Source: Kmv34 sp964524965
Lineage (GTDB): Bacteria; Aerophobota; Aerophobia; Aerophobales; B3-G15
Direction: 5' to 3'
Length of the DNA: 16,183 nt
NCBI GenBank assembly: GCA_964524965.1
Contig: CAZGDY010000028.1
Location: 1-16,183, forward strand
In this document: positions 6,045-12,506 of the stretch, piece by piece
Numbering within the stretch: the stretch's first letter is position 1
Layout of the letters: the number at the start of each line of letters is the position of its first letter
Notes under the pieces: model-generated
Databases searched by the model: none
What the model was told of the DNA's origin: nothing
The model's input: only the letters and a program-made list of their open reading frames with translations
Program-made: the position numbers and the translations under genes

Positions 6045-7301
6045 ATGGAAATAAAACAAGAAATTGTACAAATAGCTAAAAAAGCTAAAAAAGCCAGCGA
6101 ATATTTGAGAAATCTTTCTTCGGAAGAAAAAAACAAAGCTCTGAAAGAAATGGCCAAAAGATTAGAAGAAAACACTCATCGAATAAAAGAAAAAAACGAT
6201 AAGGACGTTGAAAAAGCACGAGACAAAGCCTTATCTTCTGCTTTAATTGACAGACTCATCCTTACCGATAAAAGAATAGCAGACCTTTCTAACAGTCTAA
6301 GAGAAATTGCTTTATTGGAGGATCCTGTCGGTAATACCGAAAGTATGTGGAAAAGACCTAATGGACTTCTAATAGGAAAGGTAAGTGTTCCTTTGGGAGT
6401 TATCGGAATAATCTATGAATCAAGACCAAATGTTACTGTAGATACAGCGGGGCTATGCCTCAAGGCAGGAAATACAATTATACTAAGAGGTGGCTCAGAG
6501 GCTATTCATTCAAATTGTGTTCTAGTAGATATATTAACTGAAGCTTTAAAAAACACTAAAGTTCCTAGCGATAGCATCCAGCTCATAAGAGATACATCAA
6601 GAGAAGCGGTACCTCAGATGCTTAAATTAGATAAATACATAGATGTTATTATACCCCGAGGGGGTGAGAGTTTAATTCGGACAGTTACCGAAAACTCTAC
6701 TATACCGGTTATCAAACACTATAAAGGTATCTGCCACACCTTTGTTGACTCAGAGGCAAACCTTGATATGGCAGAAAATATCTGTTTTAACGCCAAAGTT
6801 CAACGTCCTGGTGTATGTAATGCCATGGAAACTTTACTGGTCGACAAAATAATAGCAGAATCTTTTCTTCCCAGGATGATTCAAAGATTCCAAGAAAAGG
6901 GAGTGGAAATAAGAGGTGATAAAAAGGTAAGAGAAATTGTTCTGAAAGTAAAACCAGCTACAGAAGATGACTGGTTCTGCGAATATCTAGACCTTATACT
7001 TTCGGTAAAGATAGTTCAAGGACTAAAAGAAGCTATTGAACACATAAATTTTTATGGCTCTCATCATTCTGATGCGATAGTAACTAACAATTATTTAAAA
7101 GCTAAAAAATTCCTTCAAGAAATTGACTCTGCAACAGTATACGTAAATGCTTCTACCCGATTTACTGATGGCGCAGAATTTGGTATGGGTGCAGAGATTG
7201 GAATCTCTACTCAAAAGTTGCACGCAAGAGGACCTATGGGAGTGAAGGAACTTACTTCCCACAAATTCATTATTCTGGGAGAAGGACAGATACGGAAATG
7301 A
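6045..7301 (+). CDS. proA: Glutamate-5-semialdehyde dehydrogenase (gamma-glutamyl phosphate reductase)
   Basis: Cytosolic enzyme of proline synthesis: the NADPH-dependent reduction of gamma-glutamyl phosphate to glutamate-5-semialdehyde. The length of 418 aa is standard. Family motifs include GKVSVPLGVIGIIYESRPNV (111-130), LRGGSEAIHSN (147-157) and the catalytic QRPGVCNAMETLL with nucleophile Cys258. The C-terminal block runs from NASTRFTDGAEFGMGAEIG to LHARGPMGVKELTS (368-404). The ATG has AGGAG six bases upstream. The last codons overlap the next gene by 4 nt (ATGA). The usual partner proB (glutamate 5-kinase) is not adjacent on either side, so the phosphorylated substrate must come from a gene elsewhere. 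It heads the long plus-strand gene run behind a strong predicted promoter. Confidence 0.98.
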   Translation: MEIKQEIVQIAKKAKKASEYLRNLSSEEKNKALKEMAKRLEENTHRIKEKNDKDVEKARDKALSSALIDRLILTDKRIADLSNSLREIALLEDPVGNTESMWKRPNGLLIGKVSVPLGVIGIIYESRPNVTVDTAGLCLKAGNTIILRGGSEAIHSNCVLVDILTEALKNTKVPSDSIQLIRDTSREAVPQMLKLDKYIDVIIPRGGESLIRTVTENSTIPVIKHYKGICHTFVDSEANLDMAENICFNAKVQRPGVCNAMETLLVDKIIAESFLPRMIQRFQEKGVEIRGDKKVREIVLKVKPATEDDWFCEYLDLILSVKIVQGLKEAIEHINFYGSHHSDAIVTNNYLKAKKFLQEIDSATVYVNASTRFTDGAEFGMGAEIGISTQKLHARGPMGVKELTSHKFIILGEGQIRK

Positions 7302-8389
7302 AATCACAAATCCTCAGGATAAGCTCCCCAGAAAAGCAAACTCAAGAAATAGCAAAAACACTAGAAGTATTAAAAAGAGGGGGCGTCTTGTGTTTTCCCA
7401 CTGATACTGTTTATGGGCTAGCAGTGAATGCCCACAAAGAAGAGGCAGCACTACGAGTTTACCAATTAAAAAAAAGACCAAAAGAAAAACCCTTAGTTCT
7501 TTTCCCTAAGAATGTCAAAATGCTCATTAATTTAACAAAAAAAATCCCGCCTGTTGCCTTGAAACTCATTTCTCGTTTCTGGCCAGGACCTTTAACCCTT
7601 ATATTTGAAGCCTGCATTAACAAGCCCTGGTGCCTGATAAGTAAGGAAGGCAAGATTGGAGTAAGAATACCTTTTCACCCTGTTCCCCTGATAATATCTC
7701 AAGAAAATGATATCCTTTTAGCTACAACAAGTGCTAATTTATCCAGAGAAATAGCGGTAACCGAAGTTCAAAAACTATCATCAATCATCAAAGAAGGGGT
7801 GGATTTAATTATCGATTCAGGAAAAACTTCAATTGGCAAAGAATCAACAGTGATCGATGTAACTGCTACATCTCCTCATATACTTAGAGAAGGAAGTATC
7901 CACCGGGATGAACTAAAAAAAATTTGGGAAAAACCATTAAGTATTTTATTTGTATGCACTGCCAATTTATGCCGCAGTGTTATGGCGGAAGCTATTTTCA
8001 AAAATTTATGGAAAGACAAAAATCTCAAAAAATTCAAAATAAAATCAGCCGGCCTTAATGTACTCTTTCCCGCCTCTCCCTTAAAAGAGGTTATAGTAGT
8101 AATGGAAAAAAGGGAAACTAAAATTTCTTCTCATCTAAGCGCTCCCGTAACATCCGAGCTAATTAACGAATCAGATGTAATTTTTGTAATGGAAAAAATG
8201 CACCAAAAACAGCTTTTGAAACTTTATCCCCAAGCCAAAAATAAAATCTGGCTTCTCAAGAAATTTTCCTGTGGAAAAGAAGAAGAGATCATTGGTCCTG
8301 TTGGAACATCACTGCAACATTATCAGGAAACAGCCTGTGAGATAGAGAAAGAACTTGAAAAAATAATGGAGAAAATCAGTGGAAAATAA
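7298..8389 (+). CDS. TsaC/Sua5 (YrdC) domain fused to a LMW protein-tyrosine-phosphatase-like domain
   Basis: Two-domain protein of 363 aa. Residues about 10-205 form a YrdC/TsaC domain that makes threonylcarbamoyl-AMP for the t6A modification of ANN-decoding tRNAs. It shows FPTDTVYGLAVNA (33-45), LKKRPKEKPLVLF (57-69), RFWPGPLTLIF (93-103), TTSANLS (143-149), STVIDV (183-188) and ILREGSI (195-201). Residues about 214-358 form a LMW-phosphatase-like domain with the P-loop C220-TANLC-R226-S, SSHLSAPVT (277-285) and a final helix. At the position of the family's general-acid Asp-Pro the protein reads IIGPVG, so Asp is replaced by Gly333; this may cripple classical phosphatase activity. Separate neighbouring genes for these two domains occur in Firmicutes (ywlC, ywlE). 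The ATG overlaps the proA stop. The t6A role is confident; the second domain's substrate (phosphotyrosine, phosphoarginine or none) is open. Confidence 0.93.
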   Translation: MKSQILRISSPEKQTQEIAKTLEVLKRGGVLCFPTDTVYGLAVNAHKEEAALRVYQLKKRPKEKPLVLFPKNVKMLINLTKKIPPVALKLISRFWPGPLTLIFEACINKPWCLISKEGKIGVRIPFHPVPLIISQENDILLATTSANLSREIAVTEVQKLSSIIKEGVDLIIDSGKTSIGKESTVIDVTATSPHILREGSIHRDELKKIWEKPLSILFVCTANLCRSVMAEAIFKNLWKDKNLKKFKIKSAGLNVLFPASPLKEVIVVMEKRETKISSHLSAPVTSELINESDVIFVMEKMHQKQLLKLYPQAKNKIWLLKKFSCGKEEEIIGPVGTSLQHYQETACEIEKELEKIMEKISGK

Positions 8390-8864
8390 TTTACAGGTTA
8401 AGCGACCTTCTTGGGATGAGTACTTTATGCAAATAGCTAAGCTGGTAGCACAACGCTCAACTTGTTTGCGAAGAAAAGTAGGAGCAATTTTAGTAAGAGA
8501 GAAAAGAGTTCTTTGCACGGGATACAACGGAGCTCCCCAGGGACTTATCCACTGTCGTAAGCTAGGATGCCTCAGAGAAAAATGGGGTATTCCTTCAGGC
8601 CAACGACAAGAAATGTGTAGAGGATTGCACGCTGAACAAAATGCTATAATCCAGGGAGCTCTTCATGGAGTCAGCATTAAGAATTCTTTATTATATTGTA
8701 CCCATCAACCCTGCATAACATGCAGTAAGATGATTATTAACGCCGGGATAAAAAAAATTATCTTTCAGGGAGATTATCCTGATTCATTGGCCCAACAAGT
8801 ACTAAAGGAAGCAGGGATAAAGTTAATAAAATACGGAGAGGAAAAATGCCTGGAAATACCCTAA
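8379..8864 (+). CDS. Deoxycytidylate (dCMP) deaminase, ComEB type
   Basis: Zinc-dependent cytosolic deaminase converting dCMP to dUMP, feeding thymidylate synthesis. The 161-aa length and the motifs match the ComEB/dCMP-deaminase family: TCLRRKVGAILV (28-39), TGYNGAPQG (47-55), the zinc and catalytic motif HAEQNAI (H84, E86) and PCITC (C112, C115). The Cys-containing insertion before HAE (CLREKWGIPSG and EMC) is typical of this branch and often adds a second metal site. The start is GTG at 8379, inside the last 11 nt of the upstream fusion gene, with GGAG seven bases before it; the protein begins at the usual point before the SWDEYFM motif. Its end overlaps the next gene by 19 nt. Adjacency to Sua5/phosphatase genes is seen in other bacteria too. 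Confidence 0.95.
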   Translation: MENNLQVKRPSWDEYFMQIAKLVAQRSTCLRRKVGAILVREKRVLCTGYNGAPQGLIHCRKLGCLREKWGIPSGQRQEMCRGLHAEQNAIIQGALHGVSIKNSLLYCTHQPCITCSKMIINAGIKKIIFQGDYPDSLAQQVLKEAGIKLIKYGEEKCLEIP

Positions 8865-9178
8865 AAAAAATAGAGGAAAAAGAGAAAGAAGCTAAAAACA
8901 AGATAGAAAAAACCAAAAAAGAAAAAGAAAAAATTGTGGAAAATGCCAATCAAAAAACTGGAGAAATAATACATCAGGCAGAAAAAGAAGTAAAAGAAAA
9001 AACAGAAGAATACAAAAAGAAAACTTACTTAATTTCTCAGAAGGAAACTGAAAAAATTAGAGAAAAAGCTAAACAGGAAACAAAACTGTTGAAAAAAGAA
9101 ATAGAAGAAAAGGGCAAAACAAAGGCTATTGAGCATATTTTAGCAAAAGCTAAACAATTTTGGAGAAAAATTGATTGA
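8846..9178 (+). CDS. V-type ATPase peripheral-stalk subunit (H/G-like coiled coil)
   Basis: Small, highly charged protein of 110 aa made almost entirely of Lys, Glu and short aliphatic residues in heptad-like order, with no membrane segment. This composition and length, together with its place immediately before subunit I (18 nt between stop and next ATG), fit the peripheral-stalk subunit H/G of bacterial and archaeal A/V-type ATPases (AhaH/NtpF), which pairs with subunit E to form the stator stalk. Such coiled coils are poorly conserved, so the call rests mostly on context. The start is supported by GGAGAGG four bases before the ATG. It overlaps the dCMP deaminase gene by 19 nt, so the two are probably translationally coupled. 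Confidence 0.72.
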   Translation: MPGNTLKKIEEKEKEAKNKIEKTKKEKEKIVENANQKTGEIIHQAEKEVKEKTEEYKKKTYLISQKETEKIREKAKQETKLLKKEIEEKGKTKAIEHILAKAKQFWRKID

Positions 9179-9196
9179 TAAGAAGGGAGGTTAGTT

Positions 9197-11254
9197 ATGG
9201 CCATTGCAGAAATGAGAAAAGTCTTACTAACAGGCGAGAAGGAACTTAGAGAAAAAGTAATTAAAAAATTGAGAGAAAAGGGTATTTTCCAACCTCTCCT
9301 TTTAAAAATTGAAAAAACTCCTGAGTTTTTTCAATTTCCAAAAATCGAGACAACTTCGCTACAGGATGTTCTAAATAAATTGGAACAAGCTATAAATTTC
9401 CTTGGTAAATTCGAAGAAAAGAAAAAATTCGATTTAGGTCTTTTCCCTAACAAAGTTGTAGTAAACCCCCAAGATTATTCAGAATGGGTAAAAAATTTTA
9501 AGTGGGACAATGTTTGTCAAAAGTGTCGCAGCTTAGAAAAAGAAATGGAAAGAATAAAAGAAGAAACCAATTCCTTGAAAGAAGAATATATTAATCTTTT
9601 ACCTTGGAAAAAAATTTCTTTTCCTTTAAATAAATTAAAAACTTCAAAATACTTAGATTTTCAATTAACAATATTACCCTCAGAAACAAAAACTTCATTG
9701 TTGGAGTTAACTAAAAAACAAACTTGTTATGCATGGATAATGGGAGAGGTAACCAGAAAAGTCTATGTTTTATTAATTTTTCTCAAAGAAGAACGTTCCC
9801 GGGTAGAAGAAATAATTCACCAGGTCAGAGGAGAAAAAATAAACTTAAGAGAGGATCTTGCTACCTCAATTAGATTAGAACAAATTAAAGACCAGGGTAC
9901 TCAACTTAAAAACGAAAGAAAGAAAATTTTAAACACTGCAAAAAATACCACTCAGGAAAAAATTAAACTGATGACAGTATATGATCACTTTTATGATTTA
10001 TTTAAAGAAAGAAAAGTCTACTCCAATTCCGCTATTAGTAAGTACACCTTCTATCTTGAAGGATGGATCAAAAAAGAGGATATCCCTGCCTTAAAAAATA
10101 CTCTAAAAAATTTTGCCGAAATAGAAATTATCATAAAAAAACCGGAAGGCAAAGAAAAATCTCAAGTTCCTGTTGCCCTTTCTAATCATAAGATATTCAA
10201 ACCTTTTGAACTTATCACTGAATTATACGGACTCCCTCGATACATGGAAATAGACCCCACTCCTTTTATGGCTCCTTTCTTTGCTCTCTTTTTCGCTCTT
10301 TGTTTGACTGATGGGGGTTATGGTGTTCTCATGGTCTTCTTATCCTTTTTAATTCCCAGAAAAGTACAAGTAGGAGAAGCAGGGAAAAAACTTTTTTCTC
10401 TGCTCTTTATATCCGGACTTGTAACCATAGTAGTTGGAACAGTAACTGGAGGGATATTTGGCATCCATTTGCAACAAGTTCCTGCTTTTCTTGCTCCTTT
10501 AAGAAAGTTAGCCTTACTTAATCCGATGCAAGAACCTATGGTTTTTCTGGTAATTGCTCTGGCTGTAGGTATAGTACATCTTCTTCTTGGAATAGCCTTA
10601 AAAATGGTTGATAACATCAAAAAAGGAAAAATTGGAGCAGCTTTACTCGATCAATTTTCCTGGATAATATTAATTATAGGATTATTAATGGTGGTAGCTC
10701 CTTATGGCAGGGGCTTTTTTTCCGAACAAGCTACCTCCGCTAACACCACGACAGAATTACCTCTAAGTTTATCTCCCTCTGAGTTTATGATATTATGGAA
10801 ACAGATGCTTATTTATTCAAAAGTTGGACTTGTTTTAGCTATTAGTGGAATTATAGTACTTTTTCTCTTTTCTGGGAGAAAAAGTAAACGCATAGGTAAA
10901 AGGTTAGCTAAAGGCGTTTATGAAGTATATGGAATAATGCAACTTTTTGCGGATATTTTGTCTTACTCTCGTCTCTTAGCCCTTGGACTTGCTACCAGCG
11001 TAATAGCCACTGTGGTAAATACAATAGCAGGAATGGCAGGAGGAATACCTATTCTGGGTCCTATAGCAATAGTTTGTATCTTAATATTAGGACACATGGG
11101 AAATTTACTGATAAACGCTTTATCTGCTTTTATCCATACAGCTCGTCTTCAGTTTGTAGAATTTTTTACTAAGTTTTATGAGAGTGGTGGCCAAAGATTT
11201 GACCCTCTAAAAAGCGAAGGGAAATATACCGTAATTAGAGAAATCTTAAGATAA
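9197..11254 (+). CDS. ntpI: V-type ATP synthase/ATPase subunit I (a subunit)
   Basis: Membrane stator subunit of 685 aa that provides the ion half-channels and anchors the peripheral stalks. Residues 1-340 form the cytosolic part, with coiled-coil stretches near 105-135 and 225-270. From about 355 come roughly seven to eight membrane segments, starting with TPFMAPFFALFFALCLTDGGYG. Diagnostic motifs are SYSRLLALGLATSVIA, with the channel Arg at 592, and INALSAFIHTARLQFVEFF, with a second conserved Arg at 650, followed by KFYESGGQRFDPL. The spacing of the two Arg resembles that in known NtpI proteins. GGGAGG lies six bases before the ATG. In complete operons subunit K (the proteolipid ring) normally follows directly; here an alcohol dehydrogenase does. 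I cannot judge Na+ versus H+ specificity, which depends largely on the missing K subunit. Confidence 0.97.
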   Translation: MAIAEMRKVLLTGEKELREKVIKKLREKGIFQPLLLKIEKTPEFFQFPKIETTSLQDVLNKLEQAINFLGKFEEKKKFDLGLFPNKVVVNPQDYSEWVKNFKWDNVCQKCRSLEKEMERIKEETNSLKEEYINLLPWKKISFPLNKLKTSKYLDFQLTILPSETKTSLLELTKKQTCYAWIMGEVTRKVYVLLIFLKEERSRVEEIIHQVRGEKINLREDLATSIRLEQIKDQGTQLKNERKKILNTAKNTTQEKIKLMTVYDHFYDLFKERKVYSNSAISKYTFYLEGWIKKEDIPALKNTLKNFAEIEIIIKKPEGKEKSQVPVALSNHKIFKPFELITELYGLPRYMEIDPTPFMAPFFALFFALCLTDGGYGVLMVFLSFLIPRKVQVGEAGKKLFSLLFISGLVTIVVGTVTGGIFGIHLQQVPAFLAPLRKLALLNPMQEPMVFLVIALAVGIVHLLLGIALKMVDNIKKGKIGAALLDQFSWIILIIGLLMVVAPYGRGFFSEQATSANTTTELPLSLSPSEFMILWKQMLIYSKVGLVLAISGIIVLFLFSGRKSKRIGKRLAKGVYEVYGIMQLFADILSYSRLLALGLATSVIATVVNTIAGMAGGIPILGPIAIVCILILGHMGNLLINALSAFIHTARLQFVEFFTKFYESGGQRFDPLKSEGKYTVIREILR

Positions 11255-11269
11255 AAAAAGGGGAAAAAT

Positions 11270-12433
11270 TTGTTAGAATTTGGATTTTATTTACCAACGC
11301 GAATTCACTTTGGCCAAAATAAAATCAAACAAGTAGGCAAAGTAGCCAAACTTTATGGGAAGAAGGCTCTCGTAGTAACTGGAAAAAGTTCGGCCAGAAA
11401 ATTAGGCTTTTTGCAGATTATTGAAAATAAGCTTAAACAAGAGAAAATTAAATCTTTATTTTTTGAACAGGTAGAACCTAATCCTTCAGTAGACACAATA
11501 AATAAAGGAGCATCTTTTTTTAACAAAGGAGCATGCGACATGATAATTGCTCTGGGAGGAGGTAGTCCTCTTGATGCTGCAAAAGCTATTGGAATCTTAG
11601 CTAAAAACTCCCTTCCTGTGTCCTGTTATTTCGGGAAGAATAAGGTGGAAAATAATATACCTCCTCTCATCGCTATCCCAACTACTTCGGGAGCAGGAAG
11701 CGAGGTAACTCCCTATACAGTAATTACTGACAACCAAGATATAAATCATCCCAAAAAAATAATAGCTGACTGGCATCTCTTCCCTAAGGAAGCTCTGATA
11801 GACCCTACTTTAACTTTATCTCTTCCTTCAAGGTTAACCACAGATACAGGAATAGATGCTCTTTCTCATGCGATAGAAAGCTACCTTTCTAAAAAATCTT
11901 TCTTCTTAAGTGAAGCTATTGCCCTGAAGGCAATAAAAATAATAGGAAAATACCTTCCTCAAGCTATCAATCACCCTAAAGATATTGAGACTCGCGGTTA
12001 TCTTTCGTATGCCGCTACACTAGCGGGATTAACTATATCTTTGACTGGAGCTACTTTGCTACATGCTATGGGGTATCCTCTAACATCAGATTTAGGCATT
12101 TCCCATGGAAGAGCTAATGGCATTCTCCTTCCCTGGTTCTGGGAGTATAGCTTTTCAGGAAATCCTGAAAAGTTTTCCAAAATAATCACCCACCTGGTAA
12201 AAAATGCCCGAGAAAATCAACTAAAAAATGCCCAAGAAAGTGCCTTTCTTCTTAAAGAATTCTTACATCAATCAGGTCTTCCCGCAAAATTGGAAATTGA
12301 AACTAACGAGAAATCTTTATCACAATTTGCCCAAAGAATAGCTAAAAACAAAGAGAAAATTGCTGTCAGCCCGAAAGAACTTGATTTTGAGAAAATTCTT
12401 ACTATCTATAAAAAATCTCTATTGACAAAATAA
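11270..12433 (+). CDS. Iron-containing (type III) alcohol dehydrogenase
   Basis: Cytosolic NAD(P)-dependent dehydrogenase of 387 aa, the normal length for the family. It begins with the usual FYLPTRIHFG. The nucleotide-binding part has ALVVTGKSS (34-42), ALGGGSPLDAAKA (94-106) and IPTTSGAGSEVTPYTV (136-151). The four metal ligands fit D196 and H200 (TGIDALSHAIESY), H265 (LLHAMGYP) and H279 (GISHGRANGILLP). The proposed start is TTG, with GGGGA five bases upstream; no better ATG lies nearby. The gap to ntpI is only 15 nt. The substrate (ethanol, butanol, lactaldehyde, other) cannot be read from sequence. A 24-bp imperfect tandem duplication codes for VKNARENQ/LKNAQESA around 12197-12244. Its place between V-ATPase and exonuclease VII genes offers no clear functional link. 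Confidence 0.95.
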   Translation: MLEFGFYLPTRIHFGQNKIKQVGKVAKLYGKKALVVTGKSSARKLGFLQIIENKLKQEKIKSLFFEQVEPNPSVDTINKGASFFNKGACDMIIALGGGSPLDAAKAIGILAKNSLPVSCYFGKNKVENNIPPLIAIPTTSGAGSEVTPYTVITDNQDINHPKKIIADWHLFPKEALIDPTLTLSLPSRLTTDTGIDALSHAIESYLSKKSFFLSEAIALKAIKIIGKYLPQAINHPKDIETRGYLSYAATLAGLTISLTGATLLHAMGYPLTSDLGISHGRANGILLPWFWEYSFSGNPEKFSKIITHLVKNARENQLKNAQESAFLLKEFLHQSGLPAKLEIETNEKSLSQFAQRIAKNKEKIAVSPKELDFEKILTIYKKSLLTK

Positions 12434-12462
12434 GTTATTGCCCCCTGGACGAAACTCACCTC

Positions 12463-12490
12463 TTGACAGTCAAAAAGGCTCTGCTACTTT
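12463..12490 (+). promoter_or_regulatory. Possible internal promoter before xseA (TTGACA-16-TACTTT)
   Basis: A perfect -35 hexamer TTGACA (12463-12468) is 16 bp from the weak -10 TACTTT (12485-12490). Transcription would start near 12497, only about 10 nt before the xseA ATG, which is short. The -35 also lies in the 11-bp palindrome TTGAC-A-GTCAA (12463-12473). It sits in the only sizeable gap (73 nt) of the plus-strand run, so a promoter there is plausible but unproven. Confidence 0.25.
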
Positions 12491-12506
12491 AATTACGGTA
12501 AAAACT

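Noticed and set aside
8758..8949. Minus-strand frame rich in Phe/Ser opposite the coiled-coil gene
   Set aside because: It is the complement of a Lys/Glu-rich coiled coil, a common source of false hydrophobic frames.
10318..10620. 100-codon minus-strand frame inside ntpI
   Set aside because: Antisense shadow of the membrane domain of ntpI, with no start signal or recognised motif.
12438..12506. XseA extended to an in-frame TTG (23 more residues)
   Set aside because: No ribosome-binding site, no similarity to XseA N-termini, and odd base composition; the ATG at 12507 gives the usual length.
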